Positions 56,705-64,000 of a stretch of 64,000 bases of DNA are shown piece by piece. Below the pieces are notes generated by a model, which searched no databases, was not told the origin of the DNA, and worked only from the letters and a program-made list of their open reading frames with translations. The first letter of the stretch is position 1; each line of letters begins with the position of its first letter. Source of the DNA: Mesorhizobium sp. B2-3-12 (GTDB lineage: Bacteria > Pseudomonadota > Alphaproteobacteria > Rhizobiales > Rhizobiaceae); contig NZ_VFVR01000004.1 in assembly GCF_006442205.1 (NCBI RefSeq), positions 186,001 to 250,000 of the forward strand. The letters are read 5' to 3'. The translations under genes and the position numbers were made by a program.

Positions 56705-57952
56705 ATGACGTTTCGTATTAAACCCGCGATGCTGAAAATAGCCGCGGCCGCATGGCTGCTTGGCGCAACCGGCGCCATGGCGGACACGACGCTGGAATTC
56801 ACCCAATGGTGGGAGCCCGAATTGCCGGCTGGCTCGCTCAGGGCAATCATGGATGAGTTCGAGGCCGCGAACCCCGGCATCAAGGTGACGCTGGTCAGCG
56901 GCCCCTATGCGACGACGCGCGACCAGATCTCGGTCGGCGCCGCGACCGGAACGCTCAGCGACGTCGTCGGCCTCGACGGCGCCTGGGTCAACAATCTGAA
57001 TGCGCAGAACGCACTCGCCGACATGAACCCGATGATGGATGCGAGCAAGTTCGACAAGAGCCAGGTCGCCGACATCATCAAGGTCGACGGCAAGGCGGTG
57101 ATGTTTCCGGTCGCCTCGTTCGTCTATCCGGTTTTCGTCAATCTGGACCTCGCCGCCCAGGCAGGCGTGACCAAGCTGCCCTCGACCCGCGCGGAATTTC
57201 TCGACGCCGCCAAGAAGATGACGCACGCCGACAAGAACCAGTATGGCTGGGTGCTGCCGCTGTCGCTGCAGACGCCGTCCGGCGTCCAGAACGACATGAT
57301 GTCGTGGGTCTGGGCTTCGGGTCAGTCGATGATGGCGGACGGCAAGCCCGCCCTCGAGGGCAAGCCGGTGGTGGATATGCTCTCCTTCGTCAAATCGCTC
57401 AATGACGCCGGCACCATCTCGCCCGGCATCGCCACCAAGACCGAACAGGAAAAGGTCGAGGAATTCGTCAACGACCGCGTCGGGATGATGATCGACTCGC
57501 TCGCGCATGTGAACCTCATCCGCAAGCGCAATCCCAAGCTGAACTTCGACCTCATCCCTGTCCCGGTCGTGGAGGGCTATACGGGCAAGCGCGGCCTTCC
57601 CTATGCCTCCTGGGGCATCGGCATCTCCGCGGCCTCGAAACATCAGGAAGAGGCCTGGAAACTCGTCCAGTATCTGATGAGCGAAAAGGTGAATGGCAAG
57701 CTCGTGTCGCTTGCCAATGCCTTCCCGGGCAACGTTAACGCCAAGCCCGATTTCGTGACCTCGGACAAGGCTTTCGGCAAGGCTTTCGAAATCTTCAAGA
57801 CCGGCTATCTCGCCAATGAGTTCACGGGCCTGCCGGTGGCTGAAGACCTGATGACCCAGTTCGACGTGCAAGCCCAGAAGATGCTCGCTGGCGAGCAGTC
57901 TCCGGAACAGGCCGCAGCCGCCGCTCAGAAGGGTTGGATGGCGAAATTCTGA
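56705..57952 (+). CDS. CUT1 sugar ABC transporter solute-binding protein
   Basis: A 415-residue periplasmic protein with an AAGGAGG ribosome site, Sec signal (cleavage after AMA near residue 26) and SBP_bac_1 fold (LEFTQWWEPELPAGSLRAIMDEFEAANPGI split across about 29-58; YGWVLPLSLQTPSG; RGLPYASWGIGIS). Binds a mono- or oligosaccharide or polyol of unknown identity. Confidence 0.9.
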   Translation: MTFRIKPAMLKIAAAAWLLGATGAMADTTLEFTQWWEPELPAGSLRAIMDEFEAANPGIKVTLVSGPYATTRDQISVGAATGTLSDVVGLDGAWVNNLNAQNALADMNPMMDASKFDKSQVADIIKVDGKAVMFPVASFVYPVFVNLDLAAQAGVTKLPSTRAEFLDAAKKMTHADKNQYGWVLPLSLQTPSGVQNDMMSWVWASGQSMMADGKPALEGKPVVDMLSFVKSLNDAGTISPGIATKTEQEKVEEFVNDRVGMMIDSLAHVNLIRKRNPKLNFDLIPVPVVEGYTGKRGLPYASWGIGISAASKHQEEAWKLVQYLMSEKVNGKLVSLANAFPGNVNAKPDFVTSDKAFGKAFEIFKTGYLANEFTGLPVAEDLMTQFDVQAQKMLAGEQSPEQAAAAAQKGWMAKF

Positions 57953-58088
57953 TCGGGCTGTTCCCGTCTGTTACCTTCAACCGGGTGGCCTGCTTCGGGC
58001 AGGCCGCCCGGCAACAACGGATCGGCAATTGAGATGGATCCGTTTACGAAGCTCACCTTCTCTTGAAGGCGTATCCCAAGGCTGGCAC

Positions 58089-58985
58089 ATGACTCGACAG
58101 AAGCGCACCCACCACAGACTGAAACGAGCGGTCGCGCCCTATCTCTATCTGTCGCCTTCGCTGGTAATAATCGGCCTGCTGATGCTGCTGCCGATGGTGA
58201 CGGTGATTGGCTACTCGTTCCAGAACAGCGCGGTGCTGCGTCGCGACCCGTCCTTTGCCGGACTGAAACACTACCAGGCGATCTTCGACGATCCCGTGTT
58301 CTGGGCTTCGCTGTGGCACACGCTCTACTTCACATGCATGAGCGTCGTTTTCCACATGACCATCGGCATGATCTTCGCGCTCATGCTGAACAGCGACCGC
58401 ATCAATCCAACGCTGCGCAATATCCTGCGCGTGCTCTACATACTGCCCTGGCTGTTCACCGCGGTCATCATCGCGGTGATCTGGCGCCTCCTGCTCGAGC
58501 CGAACGGTGTCGTGAACAGCATTCTCCTGCAATTGGGCATCATCGGTTCCAAGGTCGAGTGGTTTTCCTCGCCGCGGACCGCGCTACACGCCGTGACCTT
58601 CGCCAATATTTGGGCGGGTTATCCGCTCTTCATGGTCAGCCTACTCGCAGGCTTGCAGGGCATTCCCAAGGATTTCTACGAGGCCGCCGATATCGACGGG
58701 GCGAAGGCCTACCAGAAGCTGATCTTCATCACCATTCCGCAGCTGATGCCGATCATCATCAGCATTTCGCTGCTCGACTTCATCTGGACCATGCAGGTCT
58801 TCCCGTTGATCTGGATCACGACGGGCGGCGGTCCGATCTACGCGACCGAGGTGCTGAGCACCTACACCTACAAGCTGGCGTTTTCGAGCTACAACCTGTC
58901 ACAGGCGTCGGCGAGCGCCGTGGTCATCCTGCTGATCTCTCTCGGCCTGACGCTGTTCTACATCCGCTATCAAAAGGCTCGCTAG
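58089..58985 (+). CDS. CUT1 sugar ABC transporter permease (MalF-like)
   Basis: A 298-residue membrane protein starting MTRQKRTHHRLKR, a basic cytoplasmic arm, then six helices and the EAA loop YEAADIDGAKAYQKLIFITIP. An upstream in-frame ATG at 58029 would add 20 residues with no better ribosome site. It pairs with the permease 5 bases downstream. Confidence 0.88.
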   Translation: MTRQKRTHHRLKRAVAPYLYLSPSLVIIGLLMLLPMVTVIGYSFQNSAVLRRDPSFAGLKHYQAIFDDPVFWASLWHTLYFTCMSVVFHMTIGMIFALMLNSDRINPTLRNILRVLYILPWLFTAVIIAVIWRLLLEPNGVVNSILLQLGIIGSKVEWFSSPRTALHAVTFANIWAGYPLFMVSLLAGLQGIPKDFYEAADIDGAKAYQKLIFITIPQLMPIIISISLLDFIWTMQVFPLIWITTGGGPIYATEVLSTYTYKLAFSSYNLSQASASAVVILLISLGLTLFYIRYQKAR

Positions 58986-58990
58986 TCACC

Positions 58991-59833
58991 ATGAGGAAAA
59001 GGCACACGCCGAAAGACAGGCTGATCACCGTCGCGCTGCATGTCGCGCTTGCCGCGGGGCTGTTTTTCGCGGCCTTCCCGATCTACTGGATGCTGAGCAG
59101 CTCGTTCAAGTCGAACACCGAAATCTTTGCGCTGCCACCAACCATCCTGCCGAAGGCCTTCACCCTGGAAGCGTATGCCGCCATCCTTGGCGACCCGGTA
59201 AAGCTGCGCTTCTTCTTCAACAGCTACTTCGTGGCGGGAGCGGTGACCGTGCTGACGGTGCTGATCGCCCTGCTGGCGGCCTATGGGTTCAGTCGCTTCG
59301 ACTTCCGCGGCAAAGGCAGCCTGAATACACTCATCATCAGCACGCAGACGATCCCGCCGATCACACTTTTGATCCCCTTCTTCGGGCTTGTCGTCTCGTA
59401 CGGCATCTTCGACACCTATGTCGCGCTGATCCTGACCTACCTGGTGTTTACGCTGCCCTATGCGATCCTTTTGATGACGGGATATCTAAACACCTTGCCC
59501 CGCGATCTCGATGAAGCAGTGGCTGTCGACGGCGGTAGCAGTTGGACCGCACTCTGGCGGGTGATCGTCCCGATTTCACTGCCGGGCATCGTGGCGACGT
59601 CGGTCTACACCTTCCTGCTATGCTGGAACGAATTTCTCTTTGCGCTGACGCTGACCAAGTCCACGTCCATGCGCACCGTCCCGATCGGCATCCAGCTGTT
59701 GATGGGGCAGCACGCCTTCGAATGGAACCAGATGATGGCGATGAGCGTGCTCGGCTCGCTGCCGCTCTTGATCATCTACCTCGTTGCCCAGAGATACTTC
59801 CTCGCCGGCATGACCGCGGGCTCGGTCAAATAG
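58991..59833 (+). CDS. CUT1 sugar ABC transporter permease (MalG-like)
   Basis: A 280-residue membrane protein: FPIYWMLSSSFKSNTEIF near the start, the EAA loop DEAVAVDGGSSWTALWRVIVP and the end FLAGMTAGSVK are MalG-type. It completes the importer. Confidence 0.9.
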   Translation: MRKRHTPKDRLITVALHVALAAGLFFAAFPIYWMLSSSFKSNTEIFALPPTILPKAFTLEAYAAILGDPVKLRFFFNSYFVAGAVTVLTVLIALLAAYGFSRFDFRGKGSLNTLIISTQTIPPITLLIPFFGLVVSYGIFDTYVALILTYLVFTLPYAILLMTGYLNTLPRDLDEAVAVDGGSSWTALWRVIVPISLPGIVATSVYTFLLCWNEFLFALTLTKSTSMRTVPIGIQLLMGQHAFEWNQMMAMSVLGSLPLLIIYLVAQRYFLAGMTAGSVK

Positions 59834-59856
59834 ATGTCCACTCCAGGGTGACGCAG

Positions 59857-59890
59857 AGCGGCATCAAGGAATAAGCGGTATCAAGGGAAT
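59857..59890 (+). repeat. 17-base imperfect tandem repeat before the isomerase gene
   Basis: AGCGGCATCAAGGAATA is followed directly by AGCGGTATCAAGGGAAT, in the leader of the gene at 59897. Each copy has an AAGG(G)AA Shine-Dalgarno-like core; a further AAAGG precedes the ATG. Confidence 0.6.
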
Positions 59891-59896
59891 GAAAGG

Positions 59897-60718
59897 ATGA
59901 ACGTGAAAGACCTCAAAGTCGGCTGCCAGACCTTCACCTGGGAAATGCTGGGAGACCGGTTCACCGGCGGCCCCGACGATCTGTTGAAGGCGATCGCGGA
60001 TGGCGGGTATGCCGGCATCGAGATCACCGACACCATGATCGGCCGCTACGCGGATAAACCCACCGAGTTCGCTGCCGCGCTGAAGTCGTCAGGGCTGACA
60101 CTGGTTTCCTTCGCTTTCGGCTCCGCGAGCGGTTTCACGCTGAAGGAGAAGATCGGAGCCGACCTCGAAACCGCCAGGCGCTGGATCGATTTCGTGGCAA
60201 ACTTTCCCGGCGCGCTGGTGTCGATGGGCTCGGCCACCGTCGTCTCCGAAGGACCGCGTGACGGCAAATTCGCCATCGCCGCGGAGGTCTACAACAAGGC
60301 CGGCGAGCTCGGCCGCAAGGCAGGCGTGCAAGTGGCGGTGCATCCGAGTTCGCACCACAACACGCTGCTCTTCGACCGTGCCGATTACGACGCGATCTTT
60401 GCTTTGCTCGATCCCGAGCTGGTCGGCTGGGTTCCCGACACCGGCCATATCCTGCGCGGCCACAAGGACATGGCCGACACGCTCACCACCTACCGCGACC
60501 GCATCCGCTACATCCATCTGAAGGACGTCGATGCCAAGGGCACGTGGGCCATGCTTGGCCAAGGCGTCTGTGATACCGCGCAGGTGATCGAGATCGCCGG
60601 TACCGCGCCGAACTTCAACGGCTGGCTGGTGCTGGAAGAAGAATCCGACACGGCCGCCGCCGATCCGGCGGGCGCGGTCAAGGTTAACCGTCGGACGATG
60701 CGTGGCTACGGGGCTTGA
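59897..60718 (+). CDS. sugar phosphate isomerase/epimerase family TIM barrel (IolE-like)
   Basis: A 273-residue AP-endonuclease-2-fold TIM barrel. Metal-site-like residues appear in the usual order: Glu in AGIEITD, His in VAVHPSSHHN, Asp/His in PDTGHILRG, His in YIHLKDVD and Glu in LEEES. Relatives are inosose dehydratase IolE and ketose epimerases. It follows the transporter in the DeoR operon. Confidence 0.8.
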   Translation: MNVKDLKVGCQTFTWEMLGDRFTGGPDDLLKAIADGGYAGIEITDTMIGRYADKPTEFAAALKSSGLTLVSFAFGSASGFTLKEKIGADLETARRWIDFVANFPGALVSMGSATVVSEGPRDGKFAIAAEVYNKAGELGRKAGVQVAVHPSSHHNTLLFDRADYDAIFALLDPELVGWVPDTGHILRGHKDMADTLTTYRDRIRYIHLKDVDAKGTWAMLGQGVCDTAQVIEIAGTAPNFNGWLVLEEESDTAAADPAGAVKVNRRTMRGYGA

Positions 60719-60722
60719 GACG

Positions 60723-61799
60723 ATGATCAGGAAACAGGACAGACGGCTCAGGATCGGCGTGCTTGGCTGCGGGCCGATCGCGCAGTTCGCGCATCTGGAA
60801 TCCTGCGTCAAGGCCGGCAATGCCGACCTCTACGCCATCTGCGACGCGGCCCCCGACCTGCTCGCGCGCATGGGCGCCACCTACGAACCACGGAAGATGT
60901 ATGCCGACTATGATGCCATGCTCGCCGATCCCGAGCTGGAAGCGGTGATCGTCGCCACCTCGGATGCCTATCACGTGCCGATGTCGATCAAGGCGCTCGA
61001 TGCCGGCAAGCATGTTCTCTGCGAAAAGCCGATCGGCACCTCGATCGAGGAAGGCGAAGCGCTGGCGGCAGCGGTCAGGCGCTCCGGCAAGGTGCTGCAG
61101 GTCGGGCACATGAAGCGCTTCGATCCGGCGCTGGAAGCGGCGCGCGACTTCGTCCGCGACGAGATGGGCGAGGTGCTGGCACTGAAGGCCTGGTATTGCG
61201 ATTCCACCCACCGCTACACCAACACCGACGCCGTGCAGCCGCTGCCCGTCACCAGCAAGCTGGCGAGGAGGCCGGGCGGCAACCCCAAGGCCGATCTCAG
61301 GCAATATTTCATGCTGGCGCACGGCTCGCATCTGGTCGACACGGCGCGCTTCCTCTGCGGCGATATCGTCGCCGTGCGTGCCCGTCTCAACGAGCGCTTC
61401 GGCGCCTATTGCTGGTTCGTCGAGACCGAATTCGCCAGCGGCGCGCTTGGCCATCTCGACCTGACCGTCGCCGTGCGCATGGACTGGCACGAGGGTTTTC
61501 AGCTCTACGGCGAGAACGGTTCCGTCATCGCCAAGACCTTCAATCCCTGGTACTTCCGCGCCAGCGAGGTCGACATCTTCCATGAGAAGGACGCGACCTC
61601 GCGAAAGCCGCTCGGCGCCGACGGCCATTTCTTCCGCCGCCAGCTCGAGGGCCTTGCCGACACCGTGCTCACCGGCGCGCCGATGCGCGGCGCCAATGTC
61701 GAGGACGGCATCGCCTCGATCCGCGCCATGGTGGCGATTGCGCGCTCCGTGGAGACCGGCGAGCGGGTCGAACTCGCCTCGGTTTCGGGTGCGGTCTGA
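60723..61799 (+). CDS. Gfo/Idh/MocA family oxidoreductase
   Basis: A 358-residue oxidoreductase: GVLGCGPIAQFAH, AGKHVLCEKPIGTS, and a C-terminal half with HGSHLVDTARFLCG, the usual His-containing catalytic segment. The start MIRKQDRR at 60723 is chosen because the preceding stop ends at 60718. The natural substrate is probably a sugar or inositol derivative passed to the flanking isomerases. Confidence 0.85.
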   Translation: MIRKQDRRLRIGVLGCGPIAQFAHLESCVKAGNADLYAICDAAPDLLARMGATYEPRKMYADYDAMLADPELEAVIVATSDAYHVPMSIKALDAGKHVLCEKPIGTSIEEGEALAAAVRRSGKVLQVGHMKRFDPALEAARDFVRDEMGEVLALKAWYCDSTHRYTNTDAVQPLPVTSKLARRPGGNPKADLRQYFMLAHGSHLVDTARFLCGDIVAVRARLNERFGAYCWFVETEFASGALGHLDLTVAVRMDWHEGFQLYGENGSVIAKTFNPWYFRASEVDIFHEKDATSRKPLGADGHFFRRQLEGLADTVLTGAPMRGANVEDGIASIRAMVAIARSVETGERVELASVSGAV

Positions 61800-62617
61800 T
61801 GCGCCTCGGCATTTTCGCCAAGACTTTTTCGGGCACCGACCCGGCCGTTGTGTTGGCTGCCGTGAAGCAGGCCGGATATGAGACAACACAGTTCAATCTC
61901 GCCTGCGCCGGCCTGCCCTCGATGCCGGATGCCGTGCCGGCGGATGCCGTCGCCGCGATCGGGACGGCCACGCGATCGTCAGGCGTTTCGCTCGCCGCGC
62001 TATCGGGCACCTACAACATGGCGCATCCCGACAAGTCCGTGCGCGACGACGGCCTCCGCCGTCTCGCCGTCGTCATCGAGACGGCGGCTACCCTGGATAT
62101 TCCCTTGGTGACGCTCTGCACCGGTTCGCGCAATGCCGCCGACCAGTGGGCCTATCACCCTGACAACGCCACACCGGCCGCCTGGTCCGACATGGCCGCC
62201 GAGATGGCGAAGGCGCTGGCGCTGGCCGAGAATGCCGGCGTAGATCTCGGCATCGAGCCCGAGCAGGCCAACATCGTCACCTCGGCTGGCGATGCCATCC
62301 GCCTGATCGCCGACATGGGTTCGAGGCACCTGAAGATCGTGCTCGATCCGGCGAACCTGTTCGAACAGGCGACGCCGGACGAGGCGCGCGCCATGGTCGC
62401 CGCCGCGATCGAAGAGGCCGCCGGCCACATCGCCATGGCGCATGCCAAGGACCGCTTTGCCGACGGCCGCTTTGCGACCGCCGGGCAAGGCGTCGTCGAC
62501 TTCCCGGATTTCGTCGCGCGGCTGAAGCGGACGGGTTTCGTCGGCGCGCTCGTTACGCATGGGTTGTCCGCCGACGAAGCACCCGCCGTCGCCACTTTTC
62601 TGCGCGGGCTCGTCTGA
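61799..62617 (+). CDS. sugar phosphate isomerase/epimerase family TIM barrel
   Basis: A 272-residue TIM barrel of the same superfamily as the gene at 59897 but with different sequence: RLGIFAKTFSG, ALSGTYNMAHPD, DLGIEPEQANIV with Glu, IVLDPANLFEQ with Asp, MAHAKDRF. It shares one base with the preceding stop and one with the next start. Two such isomerases in one operon point to a multi-step sugar rearrangement. Confidence 0.8.
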   Translation: MRLGIFAKTFSGTDPAVVLAAVKQAGYETTQFNLACAGLPSMPDAVPADAVAAIGTATRSSGVSLAALSGTYNMAHPDKSVRDDGLRRLAVVIETAATLDIPLVTLCTGSRNAADQWAYHPDNATPAAWSDMAAEMAKALALAENAGVDLGIEPEQANIVTSAGDAIRLIADMGSRHLKIVLDPANLFEQATPDEARAMVAAAIEEAAGHIAMAHAKDRFADGRFATAGQGVVDFPDFVARLKRTGFVGALVTHGLSADEAPAVATFLRGLV

Positions 62618-63450
62618 TGGGCGCCGCGCCGACCACCATGCTTCGCGACGATGCAGCGCTTCGTGTCTTCGACACCGGGCAGGGCAGGCTTCCCGTCGTT
62701 TTCCAGCATGGGCTCGGCGGCGATGCCGCCCAGGTGGCGCTGAACTTTCCCGACAGTCCGTCGCGCCGCCGGCTGACCGTAGAATGCCGCGCGCAGGGCG
62801 GGTCCGGCACCGGTAGCGGCCGTCCGTTCTCGATCGCGATGTTCGCCGACGACGTGCTGGCCGCCGCCGATGCAGCCGGAATGGAGCGCTTCGTGGCCGG
62901 CGGTATCTCGATGGGCGCCGCCATTGCGTTGCACCTGGCGGCCCGCCACCCGGATCGCGTCACCGGTCTTGTACTGGTGCGCCCGGCCTGGACCTTCGAA
63001 GCGGCGCCGCAAAACATGCAGCCTTACGTCGAGGTGGGGGAACTCATCAACCGGCTGCCGCTGGACGAAGCGCGCGCGGCCTTCACGTCCTACGCGACGG
63101 CAACCCGCTTCGGCCGCGAAGCACCGGACAATCTCGCCTCCCTGCTCGGCTTCTTCGCGCGCGAAAACGCTGATGTCTTTGCCGAGGCGATGCAAGCGAT
63201 CGCCAATGACGGGCCTGGCGTGACACGGGCCGAGGCCGCCGGCCTCGCAATCCCCACGCTCATCATTGGCAGCGGCATCGATCTCGTTCATCCCTTGGCG
63301 ACCGCCCGCGAATTGGCTGAGGCCATCCCGGGCGCGGCGTTCGTGGAGGTGACGCCGAAGGCCACCGACAAGAACAGCCACTTCGCCGAAATCCGCGCCG
63401 CCATCGGCGGCTTCCTCGATAGAAATTTCAACAACCAGGACCAATCATGA
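62617..63450 (+). CDS. alpha/beta hydrolase
   Basis: A 277-residue hydrolase: oxyanion region FQHGLGGDAAQ, nucleophile Ser98 in GISMG, Asp in IGSGIDLVHP and His in DKNSHFAEI. It may act as lactonase or esterase for a sugar lactone produced by the Gfo/Idh/MocA enzyme. It is coupled at both ends. Confidence 0.8.
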   Translation: MGAAPTTMLRDDAALRVFDTGQGRLPVVFQHGLGGDAAQVALNFPDSPSRRRLTVECRAQGGSGTGSGRPFSIAMFADDVLAAADAAGMERFVAGGISMGAAIALHLAARHPDRVTGLVLVRPAWTFEAAPQNMQPYVEVGELINRLPLDEARAAFTSYATATRFGREAPDNLASLLGFFARENADVFAEAMQAIANDGPGVTRAEAAGLAIPTLIIGSGIDLVHPLATARELAEAIPGAAFVEVTPKATDKNSHFAEIRAAIGGFLDRNFNNQDQS

Positions 63451-64000
63451 TCTCGAAAACTTTGTCAGGCCCGGCCGCCATCGCCGCATTGCCGCGCGAT
63501 CGTCTGATCGCCGAATTCTCATCGTGGTCGGCCAATCTCGCCAATTTCGAGAGCGATTTGCAGCGCATCGAACCCTATGTCGATCTGCATCATATCGATG
63601 TCGCGGACGGCCATTTCGCGCCATCTTTTTTGTTTTTCCCCGATCTAGTCGCCCGCATTGCCAAGCTGACGGCCAGCCCGATCCATGTCCATCTGATGGT
63701 CGACGGTTCAATCGTCGAGGAACAGACGCGCCAGTTCATAGAGGCCGGCGCCGACATGATCAGCGTCCATGCCGAGAATGGCGAGGCGGGCCTGCGTGCC
63801 GTGCGGCTGGCACGTGAACTCGGCGCCGAAGCCGGGGTCGTGCTGAGGCTGGAGACGCCGGTCGAAACGGTGGCGCCTTTCGTCTCCGAAGTCGCCTTCG
63901 TCACGCTTCTGGGCACCGCGATCGGCGTCAAGGGCCAGGGCCTGTCCGAAAAAGCCTGCGACAGGCTGGGCGAGGCCCGCGCCATCCTGCGAAAGGCCGG
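63447..64000 (+). CDS. ribulose-phosphate 3-epimerase-like protein, 3' end outside window
   Basis: The visible 184 residues form the first part of a TIM barrel of the RPE family: LIAEFSSWSANLANFESDLQ, DLHHIDVADGHFAP, IHVHLMVDG, ADMISVHAE. The usual HxDxMDG segment is HIDVADG, so one position departs from classical Rpe. This suggests a related epimerase such as an allulose-6-phosphate type. It overlaps the hydrolase stop by ATGA and runs off the window. Confidence 0.75.
   Translation, partial: MISKTLSGPAAIAALPRDRLIAEFSSWSANLANFESDLQRIEPYVDLHHIDVADGHFAPSFLFFPDLVARIAKLTASPIHVHLMVDGSIVEEQTRQFIEAGADMISVHAENGEAGLRAVRLARELGAEAGVVLRLETPVETVAPFVSEVAFVTLLGTAIGVKGQGLSEKACDRLGEARAILRKA

Overview
This is a high-GC chromosomal or large-replicon segment from an alphaproteobacterium, most likely Mesorhizobium or a close rhizobial relative. 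The evidence is the PcaQ-type LysR regulator beside pcaDCHGB, the crowd of solute-binding-protein transporters, rhizobial-type L-arabinonate dehydratase and GguC/AraD1-like genes, and an intergenic palindromic element of the kind common in Mesorhizobium. No tRNA, rRNA, CRISPR, phage or insertion sequence was seen. Almost every gene is in a tight operon with 4-base ATGA overlaps.

Layout. (1) 1-9657: a branched-chain-amino-acid-type (HAAT) ABC transporter on the minus strand (livGFHM-like plus the start of a DAO-type FAD oxidoreductase). Divergent from it is a plus-strand operon of a GntR regulator, a DUF3830 protein, a TIGR04076 protein, an aldo/keto reductase, an NTF2-like protein and the solute-binding protein, followed by a GlcD-type FAD oxidase. 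The substrate is unknown. (2) 9661-17918 (minus): gntR, L-arabinonate dehydratase, an SDR sugar dehydrogenase, a GguC/AraD1-like FAH protein and a complete PotDABC-type transporter in one operon, with a divergent aldose epimerase. This is an oxidative pentose/sugar-acid module with an unexpected transporter class. (3) 18932-31931: the protocatechuate regulon. PcaQ sits between two inverted copies of one promoter. One drives a HAAT transporter plus a coniferyl-alcohol-dehydrogenase-like SDR and a vanillin-dehydrogenase-like ALDH (minus strand). The other drives pcaDCHGB-pobA (plus strand). Together they would import aromatic acids, oxidise aryl alcohols and aldehydes, hydroxylate 4-hydroxybenzoate, cleave protocatechuate and carry it to beta-ketoadipate enol-lactone and beta-ketoadipate. 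The later steps (pcaIJF) are not in the window.

(4) 31962-46780: a GntR regulator and a divergent catabolic/transport cluster: FAH hydrolase, alpha/beta hydrolase, amidohydrolase, a third HAAT transporter whose last ATPase is fused to a UPF0261/Tm-1-like domain, a flotillin-like protein, and two paralogous SRPBCC proteins, the second fused to a quinone oxidoreductase. I know of no described pathway with this composition, so it is the best candidate for a new system. (5) 46790-50305: a tagatose-kinase-like PfkB gene and a GatZ/KbaZ-like gene with a divergent LacI regulator. (6) 50293-52412: an alpha/beta hydrolase and a Gfo/Idh/MocA oxidoreductase. (7) 52681-64000: a DeoR regulator divergent from a long plus-strand operon of DhnA-type class I aldolase, PfkB kinase, CUT1 sugar ABC transporter (ATPase, binding protein, two permeases), two xylose-isomerase-like TIM-barrel proteins, a Gfo/Idh/MocA oxidoreductase, an alpha/beta hydrolase and a ribulose-phosphate-3-epimerase-like protein cut by the window end. 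The carbohydrate is unknown.

Overall the window is a catabolic island: four complete ABC importers and part of the gene set for a fifth function, each with its own regulator and degradative enzymes, typical of a soil or rhizosphere bacterium living on plant-derived aromatics and sugars.
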